Source of the DNA: JALORV01 sp035255845
GTDB taxonomy: Bacteria; Pseudomonadota; Gammaproteobacteria; Burkholderiales; Burkholderiaceae_F
DNA: 8,148 nucleotides
Direction: 5' to 3'
Assembly (NCBI GenBank): GCA_035255845.1
Contig: DATEZE010000103.1
Span: 1-8,148 of the forward strand
The notes below the pieces were generated by a model. It saw nothing but the letters and a program-made list of their open reading frames with translations, made no database searches and was not told where the DNA came from. How positions within the stretch are numbered: position 1 is the first letter of the stretch; each line of letters starts with the position of its first letter. This document shows positions 7,092-8,148 of this stretch, piece after piece. The position numbers and the translations under genes were made by a program.

Positions 7092-7131
7092 AGCGGACGC
7101 GCTTCAGGACTTCGAGCTGGGACTTCCCCTC

Positions 7132-8139
7132 ATGTATATCCTTGGCCAGTTCCCCGCGGTGCGCATGCGGCGCATGCGCCGCGACGACTTTTCCCGCCGC
7201 CTGATGCGCGAGAACGTGCTGACGGCCAACGACTTGATCTATCCGGTGTTCATCGTCGAGGGTCAGCGGCGGCGTGAAGCGGTGGCCTCGATGCCGGGCG
7301 TCGAGCGCGTGTCTATCGACGAACTGCTGCCTATCGCCGAGGAATGCGTCCAACTTGGCATTCCGGTCATCGCGCTATTCCCGGTGATCGAAGGCGCGCT
7401 GAAGTCCGAAGACGGCGCCGAAGCGACCAACGCCGACGGACTCGTGCCGCGCGCCGTCAAGGCGCTGAAGCAACGCTTTCCGGGACTCGGCGTGTTGACC
7501 GATGTTGCGCTCGATCCGTACACGACCCATGGGCAGGACGGACTGATCGATGACAGCGGCTACGTGCTCAATGACGAGTCGGTCGCGGTCCTGATCCGGC
7601 AGGCGCTGGTACAGGCGGCTGCCGGAGTCGACATCGTGGCGCCGAGCGACATGATGGATGGTCGCATCGGCGCGATCCGGCAGGCGCTGGAGGCGGCCGG
7701 CCACATCCATACCCGCATCATGGCGTATGCGGCCAAGTACGCGAGCGCGTTCTATGGCCCATTTCGCGATGCCGTCGGATCTGCGGCCAATCTGGGCAAG
7801 TCGAACAAGATGGTCTACCAGATGGACCCGGCCAATACCGATGAAGCGCTGTGGGAAGTGGGCCTCGATCTCGCCGAAGGGGCGGACATGGTGATGGTCA
7901 AGCCCGGCATGCCCTACCTCGATATCGTGCGACGGGTGAAGGACGCGTTTCACGCGCCGACGTTCGTCTACCAGGTCAGCGGCGAATACTCGATGCTGAA
8001 GGCCGCTGCGGCCAGTGGCTGGCTGGACGAAAAGAAGGTCGTGCTCGAGTCGCTGTTGGGCTTCAAGCGCGCAGGCGCCGATGGCGTGCTGACATATTTC
8101 GCGCTGCCCGCGGCCCGCTGGCTCAAGGCCGACCGCTGA
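7132..8139 (+). CDS. hemB: Porphobilinogen synthase (delta-aminolevulinic acid dehydratase)
   Basis: Condenses two 5-aminolevulinate molecules to porphobilinogen, the first common step of heme and other tetrapyrroles. The 335 residues fold as a (beta/alpha)8 barrel; K202 (AYAAKYASAFYG) and K257 (VMVKPGMPYLD) are the two Schiff-base lysines. The metal region DVALDPYTTHGQDG (124-137) has A126, D128 and D136 where the E. coli zinc enzyme has three cysteines; this is the pattern of the Pseudomonas aeruginosa Mg-stimulated enzyme. I chose the ATG at 7132: it gives the family length and places RMRRMRRDDFSRRL about where Pseudomonas HemB has its matching block. The frame is open back to an ATG at 6994, but the extra 46 residues would start inside a hairpin, use rare codons (ATA, AGG, CGA) and have no counterpart. 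A modest Shine-Dalgarno-like GGGA lies about 10 nt upstream. The gene is complete. Confidence 0.96.
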   Translation: MYILGQFPAVRMRRMRRDDFSRRLMRENVLTANDLIYPVFIVEGQRRREAVASMPGVERVSIDELLPIAEECVQLGIPVIALFPVIEGALKSEDGAEATNADGLVPRAVKALKQRFPGLGVLTDVALDPYTTHGQDGLIDDSGYVLNDESVAVLIRQALVQAAAGVDIVAPSDMMDGRIGAIRQALEAAGHIHTRIMAYAAKYASAFYGPFRDAVGSAANLGKSNKMVYQMDPANTDEALWEVGLDLAEGADMVMVKPGMPYLDIVRRVKDAFHAPTFVYQVSGEYSMLKAAAASGWLDEKKVVLESLLGFKRAGADGVLTYFALPAARWLKADR

Positions 8140-8148
8140 GGGGCGCTG

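Noticed and set aside
7159..7184. GCGCATGCG-type repeated motif at the start of hemB
   Set aside because: It is explained by the coding of the arginine-rich RMRRMRR block conserved in HemB proteins.
7375..7953. 192-codon open frame on the minus strand inside hemB
   Set aside because: It mirrors the conserved HemB active-site region; histidine/arginine/aspartate-rich composition is typical of an antisense shadow.

Overview
The window looks like a chromosomal housekeeping segment of a GC-rich gammaproteobacterium. All eight genes are recognisable core genes. The combination of cyaY divergent from lptM, lptM directly before lysA, and cytochrome c4 divergent from engB is typical of Gammaproteobacteria. 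A HemB of the Pseudomonas (non-cysteine) metal-site type agrees with this. A lineage near Xanthomonadales/Nevskiales/Steroidobacterales is possible, but that is only a guess from GC content and gene order. No phage, IS, CRISPR, tRNA or rRNA signature is visible. I see no unknown multigene system here; the unexplained structure lies in the intergenic leaders.

Layout, left to right. Positions 1-95 are the leader of mrcA, with a perfect -10 box. mrcA (96-2471, +) encodes the bifunctional peptidoglycan synthase PBP1A. It converges on cyaY (2497-2820, -; frataxin homologue), with 25 bp between them. Only 18 bp separate the cyaY start from the divergent lptM start (2839-3054, +; small lipoprotein assisting LptD maturation). 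lptM overlaps lysA (3051-4325, +; diaminopimelate decarboxylase) in an ATGA junction, so the two are very likely one operon. dapF, which commonly follows lysA in related genomes, is absent. After a 144 bp spacer with a diverged tandem repeat comes guaC (4470-5510, +; GMP reductase). guaC converges on a diheme cytochrome c4 gene (5535-6191, -). A 142 bp divergent spacer leads to engB (6334-6960, +; ribosome-assembly GTPase). A 171 bp leader then precedes hemB (7132-8139, +; porphobilinogen synthase), whose stop lies 9 bp before the window end.

Functional threads: envelope building (PBP1A polymerises and cross-links peptidoglycan, LysA makes lysine from meso-DAP, the peptidoglycan cross-linking amino acid, and LptM supports LPS export), iron and heme (CyaY, cytochrome c4, HemB), purine salvage (GuaC) and ribosome assembly (EngB). 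Every gene appears intact. No gap exceeds 300 bp; the longest is 6961-7131.
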